A stretch of 64,000 bases of DNA from Vibrio superstes (GCF_003569005.1 NZ_BCUR01000004.1:2683633-2747632); one strand, 5' to 3'; counted from the stretch's first letter, positions 42,485-51,832 are shown. Numbers and translations: made by a program. Notes: a model not told the origin generated them from the sequence alone.

Positions 42485-43804
42485 ATGACCGAATTCTTTA
42501 AAAACATCGATACTATTAAGTTTGAAGGTTCTAACTCTTCAAACCCGCTTGCTTTCCGCCACTACGACGCCGACAAAATGGTACTGGGCAAAAGCATGAA
42601 AGAGCACCTGCGCTTTGCTGCATGCTACTGGCACAACTTCTGCTGGGCTGGCTCTGACGTATTCGGCGCTGGCACTTACGACCGTCCTTGGCTAAAAAGC
42701 AACGACCCGATGGAAGTGGCTCGCATGAAGGCTGACCACGCATTCGATTTCTTCTCAAAACTAACCGTGCCTTACTACTGTTTCCACGACACTGATGTGG
42801 CTCCTGAAGGCAACTCCATCAAAGAGTACATCAACAACTTCCAAACTATGGTTGACGTACTAGAGCAGAAGCAAGCCGAAACGGGCACTAAACTACTTTG
42901 GGGTACAGCCAACGCCTTCTCTAATCCTCGCTACATGTCAGGTGCAGGTACTAACCCTGACCCGAAAGTATTTGCGTATGCAGCAACTCAAATCTTCAAC
43001 GCTATGGGCGCAACTAAGCGTCTAGGTGGTGAGAACTACGTACTTTGGGGTGGTCGTGAAGGCTACGAAACACTACTGAACACTGACCTTCGCCAAGAGC
43101 GTGAGCAATTAGGCCGTCTAATGCAGATGGTAGTTGAGCACAAACATAAGATTGGCTTCAACGGCACTATCTTGATTGAGCCTAAGCCACAAGAGCCAAC
43201 TAAGCACCAATACGACTACGATACAGCGACCGTGTATGGTTTCTTGAAGCAGTACGGCCTAGAAGACGAAATCAAGGTCAACATCGAAGCCAACCACGCC
43301 ACTCTTGCGGGACACAGCTTCCACCACGAAGTAGCAACAGCGACCTCACTAGGCCTGTTCGGCTCTATCGATGCTAACCGTGGCGATGCGCAATTAGGTT
43401 GGGATACGGACCAGTTCCCGAACAGCGTTGAAGAAAACACACTAGTCATGTACGAAATCCTTAAAGCCGGTGGTTTTACTACTGGTGGCTTTAACTTTGA
43501 TGCTCGCCTTCGTCGCCCATCTATCGATGCACAAGACCTATTCCACGGTCATATCGGCGGGATGGATGTGATGGCTAAATCTCTAGAAAATGCAGCCGCT
43601 ATGCTAGAGAACGACGTATTAGGTAAGCTGACTTCTGAGCGCTATGCTGGCTGGAACGATGACCTAGGTAAGAAAATCTTAAGCGGTGAAATGAACCTTG
43701 AGCAAGTGGCTAAGTTTGCTCAAGAGAAAATCATTGCACCTAAGATGGCATCGGGTCGTCAAGAGCATCTAGAAAACATCGTTAACGGCTTTATCTACAA
43801 ATAA
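42485..43804 (+). CDS. xylA: Xylose isomerase, copy 2
   Basis: A 439-residue xylose isomerase, the same length as copy 1 and nearly the same protein; all active-site segments (YYCFHDTDVAPEG, IEPKPQEPTKH, GSIDANRGDAQLGWDTDQF) are unchanged. DNA differences are mostly silent and uneven: long stretches are identical while blocks around codons 118-135 and 270-330 carry many synonymous changes. First gene of a run with transaldolase and transketolase, whereas copy 1 heads the GH43 genes. Confidence 0.97.
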   Translation: MTEFFKNIDTIKFEGSNSSNPLAFRHYDADKMVLGKSMKEHLRFAACYWHNFCWAGSDVFGAGTYDRPWLKSNDPMEVARMKADHAFDFFSKLTVPYYCFHDTDVAPEGNSIKEYINNFQTMVDVLEQKQAETGTKLLWGTANAFSNPRYMSGAGTNPDPKVFAYAATQIFNAMGATKRLGGENYVLWGGREGYETLLNTDLRQEREQLGRLMQMVVEHKHKIGFNGTILIEPKPQEPTKHQYDYDTATVYGFLKQYGLEDEIKVNIEANHATLAGHSFHHEVATATSLGLFGSIDANRGDAQLGWDTDQFPNSVEENTLVMYEILKAGGFTTGGFNFDARLRRPSIDAQDLFHGHIGGMDVMAKSLENAAAMLENDVLGKLTSERYAGWNDDLGKKILSGEMNLEQVAKFAQEKIIAPKMASGRQEHLENIVNGFIYK

Positions 43805-43809
43805 CGTCA

Positions 43810-43836
43810 AAGATGCCAGTGCCTGCTCACTGGCAT
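43810..43836 (+). other. Stable hairpin after xylA-2
   Basis: GATGCCAGTG, loop cctgct, CACTGGCATC; followed by TCTCTTCATT without a proper T-run. Could be a weak terminator or an mRNA-stabilising element between xylA-2 and the transaldolase gene. Confidence 0.6.
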
Positions 43837-43881
43837 CTCTCTTCATTCTCACTTTCTCCTAACACCATAGGATTAACAAAC

Positions 43882-44832
43882 ATGAACAATGCACTGCAAC
43901 AGCTAAGAAAATTCACCACTGTCGTTGCCGATACTGGCGAAATTGATGCCATTAGAAAATACGCACCTCAAGATGCAACCACCAACCCATCACTGATCTT
44001 AAAAGCGGCGCAAGTGCCAGAATACGCGCCCTTAATTGCCGAAGCCATTACTTATGCAAAATCGCAAAGTAATGACAAAGCAACGCAGATCCAAGATACC
44101 TGTGACCAACTTGCCGTAAACATAGGTAAAGAGATCCTCACTACGATTCCAGGCCGTATTTCAACAGAAGTAGACGCGAGATTGTCCTATGACACAGACG
44201 CGAGTGTCAGCAAGGCTCGCCAATTGATCAAGATGTACAACGACGCTGGCATCAGCAATGACAGGATCCTAATCAAACTTGCCTCTACCTGGGAGGGGAT
44301 CCGCGCTGCAGAGATCCTAGAAAATGAAGGGATCAACTGTAACCTGACACTGTTATTTTCTTTTGCTCAAGCTCGTGCTTGTGCAGAGGCGGGGGTATTC
44401 TTGATCTCGCCATTCGTGGGCAGGATCATGGATTGGTATAAAGCCAAGCAAGGCCAAGAGTTCAAAGCGTCAGAAGATCCTGGCGTGCTGTCTGTTGCTA
44501 AGATCTACAACTACTACAAACAGCATGATTACAACACCATAGTGATGGGTGCTAGTTTCCGAAATATCGGCGAGATCATCGAGCTTGCAGGCTGCGACCG
44601 CCTCACCATTAGCCCTAACTTTCTTCAAGAACTCAAAGAAACTGAGCTTGAGATCAGCGAGAAGTTACATGCCAATCAGCCAGTACAACATCGCCCAGAG
44701 CCATTAACTCATGCTGAGTTCCTATGGCAGCACAACCAAGACCCAATGGCCATAGAAAAGCTTGCAGAAGGTATTCGAAACTTTGCTATCGACCAAGGCA
44801 AACTTGAAGCGATGATCGCTGAAAAGCTTTAA
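43882..44832 (+). CDS. tal: Transaldolase
   Basis: A 316-residue class I transaldolase exchanging a dihydroxyacetone unit between sedoheptulose 7-phosphate and glyceraldehyde 3-phosphate. The Schiff-base Lys is in RILIKLASTWEGIRAAE; KYAPQDATTNPSLIL at the N-terminus and GIRNFAIDQGKLEAMI at the end match TalB. Start ATG 43882 (MNNALQQLRKFTTVV) follows ATAGGATTAACAAAC; an upstream in-frame ATG at 43813 lies in the hairpin region. With tkt and xylA it makes a dedicated non-oxidative pentose phosphate set for xylose. Confidence 0.96.
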   Translation: MNNALQQLRKFTTVVADTGEIDAIRKYAPQDATTNPSLILKAAQVPEYAPLIAEAITYAKSQSNDKATQIQDTCDQLAVNIGKEILTTIPGRISTEVDARLSYDTDASVSKARQLIKMYNDAGISNDRILIKLASTWEGIRAAEILENEGINCNLTLLFSFAQARACAEAGVFLISPFVGRIMDWYKAKQGQEFKASEDPGVLSVAKIYNYYKQHDYNTIVMGASFRNIGEIIELAGCDRLTISPNFLQELKETELEISEKLHANQPVQHRPEPLTHAEFLWQHNQDPMAIEKLAEGIRNFAIDQGKLEAMIAEKL

Positions 44833-44943
44833 CCCAACTCCTTATACCTAGTTAGAGCGTTTGTCGTCGTAAATTCATTCCGTAAACAAATGCTCTGCTA
44901 GATAAGCCAACCACTTTCCTTTTATCTATAGAGACATTCACAT

Positions 44944-46938
44944 ATGGACCGTAAACTCCTCGCCAACGCGATCCGTGCATTGAGCATGGATGGTGTGCAG
45001 CAAGCTAACTCTGGGCACCCTGGTGCGCCAATGGGCATGGCTGATATTGCCGAAGTACTTTGGCGTACACACCTAAACCACAACCCAAGCAATCCAGACT
45101 GGGTAGACCGCGACCGATTCGTACTATCAAACGGTCATGGCTCAATGCTTATCTATTCTTTGCTTCACCTCAGTGGCTATGATTTATCAATTGATGACCT
45201 AAAGCAATTTCGACAATTGCACTCTAAAACGCCAGGGCATCCTGAATATGGCTATGCCCCAGGCATAGAGACGACCACAGGCCCATTGGGACAAGGGATC
45301 ACAAATGCTGTAGGTATGGCTATTGCTGAGAAAACCCTAGCAGCGCAGTTTAACCAAGACGATTTTGATATCGTAGACCATCACACCTACGCGTTTATGG
45401 GCGATGGCTGTCTAATGGAAGGCATCTCCCATGAGGCTTGCTCTTTGGCTGGAACCTTAGGCCTAGGCAAGCTGATTGCTTTTTGGGATGACAATGGCAT
45501 CTCCATTGATGGGGAGGTTGAAGGTTGGTTCTCCGATGATACCCCTAAGCGATTTGAAGCCTACGGTTGGCAGGTAATTGCCGATGTGGATGGTCACGAT
45601 CCACAAGCAATAAACAACGCCATTGAAGCAGCAAAAGCGGACAATGGACGCCCTACCCTTATCTGCACAAAAACCATTATTGGTTTCGGCTCTCCAAACA
45701 AGTCGGGTTCTCATGATTGCCACGGTGCACCATTGGGAGCTGAGGAAATTCTTGCAACACGAAAACAACTAGGTTGGAACTATGGCCCGTTTGAGATTCC
45801 ATCGGAAATCTACGCACAGTGGAACGCGGTTGAGGCAGGCTCAGCTAAGGAAGCAGCGTGGAACCAGAAGCTTGCTGATTATGAAAAAACATACCCTGAA
45901 CTCGCCAGCGAATTCAAGCGTAGAGCCAGTGGTGATCTCCCAGTTCAATGGCAAGATCTAAGCCAAAAGGTCATCGATGATCTGCAAGCAAACCCTGCGG
46001 ATATTGCCTCTCGAAAAGCATCACAAAACGCCCTTGAGGCCTTTGGTAAGATCTTGCCTGAATTCTTAGGGGGATCGGCAGATCTTGCCCCATCTAACCT
46101 CACTATGTGGTCAGGATCTAAGTCGATCTCAGCGGAAGATGCCGCAGGCAACTACATGCACTATGGGGTTCGTGAGTTTGGTATGACGGCTATAATGAAC
46201 GGCATCGCCTTACATGGTGGCTTTGTTCCCTACGGCGCTACCTTCTTGATGTTCATGGAATATGCACGCAATGCAATGCGCATGGCCGCATTGATGAAGA
46301 TCCAAAACATTCAGGTGTATACCCACGACTCAATCGGCCTTGGTGAAGACGGACCTACCCACCAGCCTGTCGAGCAGATAGCATCGTTGCGCTTAACGCC
46401 AAACATGAGTACTTGGCGTCCCTGTGATCAGGTGGAATCCGCTGTGGCTTGGAAGTTGGCTATAGAGCGTAAAGATGCACCTAGCGCATTGATATTCTCT
46501 CGGCAAAACCTTGCTCAGCAACCAAGAAATCAGCAGCAACTAACAGACATTACAAAGGGCGGATACATCCTAAAAGATTGCTCTGCCAAACCTGATATTA
46601 TCTTGATTGCGACGGGCTCTGAAGTTGAGCTAGCCGTTAATGCGGCGACAGAAATAACCGCGCAAGGCAAGCAAGTGCGCGTTGTTTCTATGCCATCAAC
46701 GGACACGTTTGATAAGCAGAGTGCGGAATATAGAGAGTCTGTATTGCCATCTGCGGTTACCAAGCGCATTGCTATTGAGGCTGGCATTGCCGATTACTGG
46801 TACAAATACGTAGGCTTTGATGGCGCTATCGTTGGCATGACCACATTTGGTGAGTCCGCTCCAGCGGGTGAGCTATTCAAAATGTTTGGCTTTACTGTCG
46901 ATAACATTGTTGACAAAGCAACTGAACTACTGAAATAA
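44944..46938 (+). CDS. tkt: Transketolase
   Basis: A 664-residue thiamine-diphosphate enzyme moving two-carbon units between sugar phosphates. GHPGAPMGMADIAEVLWR at the N-terminus, the cofactor motif GDGCLMEGISHEA ... WDDNGISIDG, and the pyrimidine-domain segments YGVREFGMTAIMNGIALHGG and THDSIGLGEDGPTHQPVEQ are all present. Length equals E. coli TktA (663). Probably a second, xylose-dedicated copy beside a housekeeping tkt elsewhere; that is inference. Follows the transaldolase gene by 111 bp, in which an imperfect hairpin (AGAGCGTTTGT / ACAAATGCTCT) occurs. Confidence 0.97.
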   Translation: MDRKLLANAIRALSMDGVQQANSGHPGAPMGMADIAEVLWRTHLNHNPSNPDWVDRDRFVLSNGHGSMLIYSLLHLSGYDLSIDDLKQFRQLHSKTPGHPEYGYAPGIETTTGPLGQGITNAVGMAIAEKTLAAQFNQDDFDIVDHHTYAFMGDGCLMEGISHEACSLAGTLGLGKLIAFWDDNGISIDGEVEGWFSDDTPKRFEAYGWQVIADVDGHDPQAINNAIEAAKADNGRPTLICTKTIIGFGSPNKSGSHDCHGAPLGAEEILATRKQLGWNYGPFEIPSEIYAQWNAVEAGSAKEAAWNQKLADYEKTYPELASEFKRRASGDLPVQWQDLSQKVIDDLQANPADIASRKASQNALEAFGKILPEFLGGSADLAPSNLTMWSGSKSISAEDAAGNYMHYGVREFGMTAIMNGIALHGGFVPYGATFLMFMEYARNAMRMAALMKIQNIQVYTHDSIGLGEDGPTHQPVEQIASLRLTPNMSTWRPCDQVESAVAWKLAIERKDAPSALIFSRQNLAQQPRNQQQLTDITKGGYILKDCSAKPDIILIATGSEVELAVNAATEITAQGKQVRVVSMPSTDTFDKQSAEYRESVLPSAVTKRIAIEAGIADYWYKYVGFDGAIVGMTTFGESAPAGELFKMFGFTVDNIVDKATELLK

Positions 46939-46944
46939 CACACC

Positions 46945-46992
46945 AAAAAGCGAGTACTAGGACGCTTAGTCTTCAGTGCTCGCTTTTTATAT
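46945..46992 (+). terminator. Intrinsic terminator of tkt
   Basis: AAAAAGCGAG, longer loop, CTCGCTTTTTATATTTT. Ends the xylA-tal-tkt transcript. Confidence 0.8.
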
Positions 46993-47030
46993 TTTGCGTA
47001 AGTTAAAACCTATCCTAGTTTTCAAAAACA

Positions 47031-47064
47031 AAAAAAGGCCAGCCTATAGGCTGACCTCAAAAAA
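47031..47064 (-). terminator. Intrinsic terminator of xylB
   Basis: Minus strand AGGTCAGCC, loop tat, AGGCTGGCCT then TTTTTT. Confidence 0.87.
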
Positions 47065-47079
47065 TCAAATCAAGAATGT

Positions 47080-48531
47080 TTAGAACAGCCCTTTAAGCTG
47101 GGAATATAGCGCCTGATAGGTTCCTCGTTTACTCGCGTACTGTTCTGTAATAGCTAGGTCAGGCATATGTACTTGCACTGCCGGTGGCACAGGACACACA
47201 TCGGTTATAGTCGCACCTTCTTCAACGCCTAACCTTGCCAGTCTTGCCGCGCCAAGAGCAGGGCCTACATCGCCACCTTCTCTGAACACCACCTTCATAC
47301 CAAAAATATTCGACAGCATTTGACGCCAGTATGCACTGCGCGCGCCACCACCAATCAGAGAAATTTCTTCTGGTACTAGTTTCGTTTCGTGCAAGGCATC
47401 AAGGCCATCAGCAAACGCAAAACCAACACCCTCAAGCACAGCCTGAACGAGGTCATACTCAGTCGTAGAGTGCGTCATTCCAAAGAACACGCCCTTTGCA
47501 GTAGGGTCATTATGTGGCGTTCTTTCACCAGAAAGATAAGGCAAGAAATAAACCGCTGATTCTTGATTAGCCTTAGCTTCAGTTTCAGTCAGCATCTGAC
47601 CAACATCTTCAAAGTCAGTCAGCTGCGCAACCCAATCTAGGCATGAGGCTGCACTCAAAATCACTGACATCGCATGCCAAGTACCTGGCAGTGCATGGCA
47701 AAAACTGTGTAGCGCCGATTCAGGGTTAGAGATATAGCCGTCACTCACTGCGAAATAAACACCCGAGGTACCAAGAGACAACATCGCTTGGCCTGGTTCG
47801 GTAATACCAACACCGACAGCGCCTGCAGCATTATCACCACCACCCGCAATAATAGGCACCTCTTTCATTCCCCAACGAGCAGCAAGCTCAGAGTTGAGAT
47901 GACCTGTCACCTGGCTCCCTTCAAAAAGGGCTGGCATTTGAGAGCGCGTCAATCCAGTCGCGGTAAGTAACTCTTCACTCCAATCACGTTTGGCAATGTC
48001 TAACCACATAGTTCCAGCAGAATCAGACATGTCTGATGCGTAATCGCCACTCAATTTAAAGCGCAGGTAATCCTTGGGAAGCAGCACCATATCGACCTTA
48101 GCAAAGACTTCTGGCTCATGGTTGGCCACCCACTTCAGCTTAGGGGCAGTAAAGCCAGGCATCATCAAGTTGCCAACGATATCGCGGCTGTTAGGCACGG
48201 CTTTTTCAAGCTCAACACACTCGGCAGCACAACGACCATCATTCCACAAAATAGCCGCTCTTAGCACTTCACCTTGGCTATCCAATAAGGTCGCACCGTG
48301 CATCTGCCCAGATAAGCCCATCGCAGTAACCGCTGACATATCTATTTGCTCAGCAAGGCTATCAATAGCCGTTTGTGTCGCTTCCCACCAAGCATGAGGG
48401 TCTTGCTCTGACCAAAGAGGTTGTGGCCTTTGTACCGTCAGCGACTGCGTAGCTTGCGCGACGATTTTATCTTGATTATCCAGTGCGATAACCTTCACAC
48501 CAGATGTGCCTAAATCTACTCCAATATACAT
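47080..48531 (-). CDS. xylB: Xylulokinase
   Basis: A 483-residue FGGY-family kinase phosphorylating D-xylulose to xylulose 5-phosphate. MYIGVDLGTSGVKVIALD starts the ATPase fold; MGLSGQMHGATLLD contacts sugar; the catalytic Asp lies in GGGDNAAGAVG; the adenosine motif is LIGGGARSAYWRQMLSN. Start is ATG 48531, after AGCAGGTAATCG; the frame is open for 30 further codons upstream without homology. It faces tkt tail to tail and is divergent from the orphan pilin gene. Confidence 0.96.
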   Translation of the reverse strand: MYIGVDLGTSGVKVIALDNQDKIVAQATQSLTVQRPQPLWSEQDPHAWWEATQTAIDSLAEQIDMSAVTAMGLSGQMHGATLLDSQGEVLRAAILWNDGRCAAECVELEKAVPNSRDIVGNLMMPGFTAPKLKWVANHEPEVFAKVDMVLLPKDYLRFKLSGDYASDMSDSAGTMWLDIAKRDWSEELLTATGLTRSQMPALFEGSQVTGHLNSELAARWGMKEVPIIAGGGDNAAGAVGVGITEPGQAMLSLGTSGVYFAVSDGYISNPESALHSFCHALPGTWHAMSVILSAASCLDWVAQLTDFEDVGQMLTETEAKANQESAVYFLPYLSGERTPHNDPTAKGVFFGMTHSTTEYDLVQAVLEGVGFAFADGLDALHETKLVPEEISLIGGGARSAYWRQMLSNIFGMKVVFREGGDVGPALGAARLARLGVEEGATITDVCPVPPAVQVHMPDLAITEQYASKRGTYQALYSQLKGLF

Positions 48532-48895
48532 ACCGATTACCTGCTCATTGAAAACTAATGTCATCGCGTACTGTTCAATACAACGAATTGCTTGATATCG
48601 ATAATGAGCGCTGTAAGGCACACCCTCAATTACGTTTTTTGTTTCTTAAATTCAGGGATTTCACGACTGGGGGGTAGATCACATCAAGCTTCTCAATTTG
48701 GGTCACCCAGCGCTGTAATTCACACCTTATCCATGTCTTCCTCTAAAAATGATGCAAAACGTTCCTCAGGCATAAACTCCACAATTGATTGAATAGCGAT
48801 GTGAACATTCATTTATAGACATAAGGAATACACATGTAACATAATGTAAACATGTGACTTTATATTGAATTCAACCTACATATACAGGGTGTATT
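48532..48895. other. Intergenic region between xylB and the pilin gene
   Basis: About 365 bp holding the divergent promoters. On the minus strand CAATTGTGGAGTTTATG near 48770-48786 is a poor relative of the XylR-like motif. The segment acatgtaacataatgtaaacatgtga (48834-48857) contains overlapping inverted repeats around ACATGT. No gene is supported. Confidence 0.4.
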
Positions 48896-49441
48896 GTGAA
48901 GCAAACTATAAAAGGTTTTACCTTGATTGAGCTTGTAGCCGTTTTGATTTTGATAGCCATTATTGCTGTTGTTGCTGCACCAAAGTTCATCAACCTATCT
49001 ACTGACGCACGCACAAACACCATGAGAATGGTTACCTCTGCTATGAAAGCGAGTGCTGATCAGGTGAAATTTCAAGCTCAAATACAAGGTGTGAAAAATG
49101 GAAATGTCGAGCTTGAGAGCATAGGCCAAACCGTTGTGGTTTATAACGGCCACGTAAAGGGGCACTGGCGAGATGCTTGGCAGCATATTCTAGATATAGG
49201 AAAAGTGATTGAATGGACTAACGTTAGGCAGACCTGCACAAAGCACGATATTTGCGGAGTTGGTAATCAAACCGGATACAATATACCTAGCTTCCCTCAC
49301 CCTGAAGATCTGAGCGGTCAAAGAGGTTTAGTATTGGTTTGGCCAGAAGGATACCAAATTGCTGATTTATGTTATTCCTACTACTACAACCCTCAAAATG
49401 GTGAAGAGCCAATAATTGGAACAGTTGTAGATGGATGCTAG
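48896..49441 (+). CDS. Orphan type IV pilin-like protein (prepilin leader, MSHA-pilin type)
   Basis: A 181-residue protein with a textbook class III leader: MKQTIKG followed by FTLIELVAVLILIAIIAVVA, so a prepilin peptidase should cut after Gly7. The body has the alpha-helical spine, then a globular part with four Cys residues (TCTKHDIC, LCYSYY, and the terminal DGC) which could form disulfide bonds as in MshA/PilA pilins. The start codon is GTG 48896. No other pilus gene is nearby; it stands between xylB and a sugar symporter gene. Minor pilin, pseudopilin or MSHA pilin paralogue are all possible. Confidence 0.85.
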   Translation: MKQTIKGFTLIELVAVLILIAIIAVVAAPKFINLSTDARTNTMRMVTSAMKASADQVKFQAQIQGVKNGNVELESIGQTVVVYNGHVKGHWRDAWQHILDIGKVIEWTNVRQTCTKHDICGVGNQTGYNIPSFPHPEDLSGQRGLVLVWPEGYQIADLCYSYYYNPQNGEEPIIGTVVDGC

Positions 49442-49771
49442 TAAAGTAATCGTTACTTACCCCACTACATGCCTTTTCACAACATATTCCTTCTTAATTA
49501 TAAATAACCACCAATTCGCTTAATTAGTACATCAAAATATAATTATCGACTAGATAAAATTGGTTTAATTATGTCACAAACCACCAATAAAACATTCCAA
49601 ACCGTTGATTTTAAAGAGCTTTAATTTGGTCACACATGAGACCGCAATTTATCTCTTTATATTTAATTGTCGATATTTCAAATAGCATCACACATTTAAA
49701 TTATAATACTACAAATAATAAAAACTCCGGATATCATCCTCTCGCTTATTAACGAATGTGAGAATACCAAA
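49442..49771. other. AT-rich promoter region of the symporter gene
   Basis: About 330 bp with no gene. TTTGGTCACACATGAGACC near 49625-49643 and CATCACACATTTAAATTATAA near 49685 are weak CRP-like half sites. Nothing else recognised. Confidence 0.4.
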
Positions 49772-51550
49772 GTGGAACTCAATACTCTTATTGTTGGCAT
49801 CTATTTCCTATTTCTAATTGCGATAGGATGGATGTTCCGTAGTTTTACCAGCACAACCAGTGATTACTTCCGTGGGGGCGGTAATATGTTGTGGTGGATG
49901 GTGGGTGCAACTGCGTTTATGACTCAGTTCAGTGCTTGGACATTTACCGGTGCCGCAGGTAAGGCGTATTCAGATGGTTTTGCTGTCGCTATGATCTTTG
50001 TAGCCAATGCATTTGGCTATCTGATGAACTACCTATACTTTGCCCCAAAGTTCCGTCAATTGCGTGTGGTCACACCTATTGATGCTATTCGCATGCGCTT
50101 CGGCTCCAAGAACGAGCAAGTGTTCACTTGGTCTTCAATGCCAAACAGCGTCATTTCTGCAGGTATCTGGTTAAATGGTCTCGCTATCATTGCTTCCGGT
50201 ATCTTCGGCTTCGATATGGAAACCACGATCTGGTTAACAGGCCTAGTGGTGCTGGTTATGTCGGTGAGTGGCGGCTCTTGGGCAGTTATTGCCTCTGACT
50301 TCATGCAAATGGTCATAATCATGGCCGTAACCATTACCTGTGCTGTGATTGCCGTGGTACATGGCGGGGGTGTTTCAAATATCATCAACAACTTCCCTGT
50401 TGAAGAAGGTGCCTCTTTTGTTTCGGGTAATAACCTAAACTACGTAAGCATTTTTGGTATCTGGGCATTTTGTATCTTCATGAAGCAGTTCAGCATTACC
50501 AACAACATGCTTAACTCTTATCGCTACTTGGCCGCAAAAGACTCTAAGAATGCCAAGAAGGCAGCATTACTAGCGTGCGTTCTGATGACCATTGGTCCGG
50601 TAATCTGGTTCTTACCCTCTTGGTTTGTTGCCTCTCAAGGCGTTGACCTTGCAGCTCAATATCCAGAAGCAGGCAACAAAGCCGGTGACTTCGCGTACCT
50701 ATACTTCGTAGAGAAATACATGCCCGCGGGTATGGTTGGATTACTGATTTCAGCAATGTTTGCTGCAACCATGTCATCCATGGATTCCGGGTTAAACCGT
50801 AACTCTGGCATCTTTGTGATGAATTTCTATCAGCCGATCCTTCGCTCTGAAGCCACCGAGAAAGAACTGATGGTAGTATCAAAGCTAACCTCTGCATTCT
50901 TTGGCTTTGCAATCATCTTCATCGCACTATTCATCAACTCACTAAAAGGGTTAAGCCTTTTCGATACCATGATGTACGTGGGTGCTCTTATCAGCTTCCC
51001 TATGACCATCCCTGCATTCTGTGGCTTCTTTATTAAGAAAACACCCGACTGGGCTGGCTGGGGAACACTAGTGGTCGGCGCTATCGTTTCTTACATCGTT
51101 GGCTTCATCATCACTGCAGATCATATTGAGTCATGGTTCGGTCTCAATGAGCTAACCAAGCGTGAATGGGCTGATGTGAAAGTCGCTGTAGGTCTAGTCG
51201 GGCACATGGTAATTACTGCAGGATTCTTCTGTGCCACAACCTTGTTCTACAAGCCTCTTGAAGAAAAGCGTCAAAAAGATGTAGACCTATTCTTTGATAA
51301 CCTAGCAACACCGCTTGTGAATGACTCGACAGATCAGAAGAAACTGGATAATAAGCAAAGAAAGATGCTGGGTACTCTCATCGCAATTTCCGGCGTTGGT
51401 GTAATGGCAATGTTCGCCCTACCAAACCCACTCTGGGGAAGAATGACCTTCGTTCTGTGTGGCGTCATAGTACTAGGCGTAGGCCTATTGCTTGTTAAAG
51501 CAGTGGACGATTCAGTTGAGAAAACAACTGAAGAAGCTAGTGTCAATTAA
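49772..51550 (+). CDS. Sodium/solute symporter (SSS family), probably sugar
   Basis: A 592-residue integral membrane protein with about 13-14 helices, of the SLC5/vSGLT superfamily. The first helix is TLIVGIYFLFLIAIGWMF; the family core reads FRGGGNMLWWMVGATAFMTQFSAWTFTGAAG, and SAMFAATMSSMDSGLNRNSGIF is the conserved sodium-site region. It drives import with the sodium gradient. The start codon is GTG 49772. Position at the end of the xylose island suggests xylose or an oligosaccharide; no XylE or XylFGH transporter is present in the window, which supports but does not prove that. Confidence 0.88.
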   Translation: MELNTLIVGIYFLFLIAIGWMFRSFTSTTSDYFRGGGNMLWWMVGATAFMTQFSAWTFTGAAGKAYSDGFAVAMIFVANAFGYLMNYLYFAPKFRQLRVVTPIDAIRMRFGSKNEQVFTWSSMPNSVISAGIWLNGLAIIASGIFGFDMETTIWLTGLVVLVMSVSGGSWAVIASDFMQMVIIMAVTITCAVIAVVHGGGVSNIINNFPVEEGASFVSGNNLNYVSIFGIWAFCIFMKQFSITNNMLNSYRYLAAKDSKNAKKAALLACVLMTIGPVIWFLPSWFVASQGVDLAAQYPEAGNKAGDFAYLYFVEKYMPAGMVGLLISAMFAATMSSMDSGLNRNSGIFVMNFYQPILRSEATEKELMVVSKLTSAFFGFAIIFIALFINSLKGLSLFDTMMYVGALISFPMTIPAFCGFFIKKTPDWAGWGTLVVGAIVSYIVGFIITADHIESWFGLNELTKREWADVKVAVGLVGHMVITAGFFCATTLFYKPLEEKRQKDVDLFFDNLATPLVNDSTDQKKLDNKQRKMLGTLIAISGVGVMAMFALPNPLWGRMTFVLCGVIVLGVGLLLVKAVDDSVEKTTEEASVN

Positions 51551-51575
51551 CCCACAATCTTAGCTGTAAGTTCAT

Positions 51576-51608
51576 TAAGCCTTAGCGATTTCGTTGAGGC
51601 TTTTTTGT
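51576..51608 (+). terminator. Intrinsic terminator of the symporter gene
   Basis: TAAGCCT, loop, GAGGCTTTTTTGT. End of the xylose island. Confidence 0.8.
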
Positions 51609-51670
51609 ATGCGGGTACTTAAAATTTTTGGATTGGAAATAAGCATTGCACCAATTTCCCCCCAAAATAA

Positions 51671-51832
51671 CGAAAGGCCGCTATAAATAGCGACCTTTCG
51701 TTATTTTTGCACGGGTCGGCGGAGTTGATGGTCCGACTCTCGGGCGCCACTCGGCTATCCCCCAGATACAACAAAGCCCCAACTTTCGTCGAGGCTTTAT
51801 CTTTCAAATAATGGTACCAGTGGGCGGACTGA
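51671..51832 (-). repeat. Duplicated tRNA-Leu trailer, distal copy
   Basis: This 160-bp stretch matches 51892-52053 with about four differences (offset 221 bp). Read on the minus strand it holds the tRNA-Leu 3' end remnant, the trailer hairpin (AAAGCC/GGCTTT), an older broken tRNA-Leu end, and the hairpin AACGAAAGG...CCTTTCGTT. Part of the tRNA-Leu remnant array. Confidence 0.9.
51708..51757 (-). pseudogene. Older broken tRNA-Leu 3' end, distal copy
   Basis: Minus strand: TAGCCGAGTGGCG, insert CCCGAGAGTCGGACCA (51729-51744; CCGA pairs TCGG), then TCAACTCCGCC and GACCCGTGCA, a decayed form of tRNA-Leu TCAAGTCCGCCCACCGGTAC. Identical to the copy at 51929-51978. Confidence 0.7.

Noticed and set aside
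29788..43804. xylA duplication as an assembly artefact
   Set aside because: The copies have distinct flanks, distinct N-terminal codons and clusters of silent differences, so they are two real genes.
34023..51600. Integrated mobile element carrying the xylose island
   Set aside because: No integrase, transposase, att-like direct repeats at the edges or sharp compositional break could be seen; transfer remains possible but unsupported by element genes.
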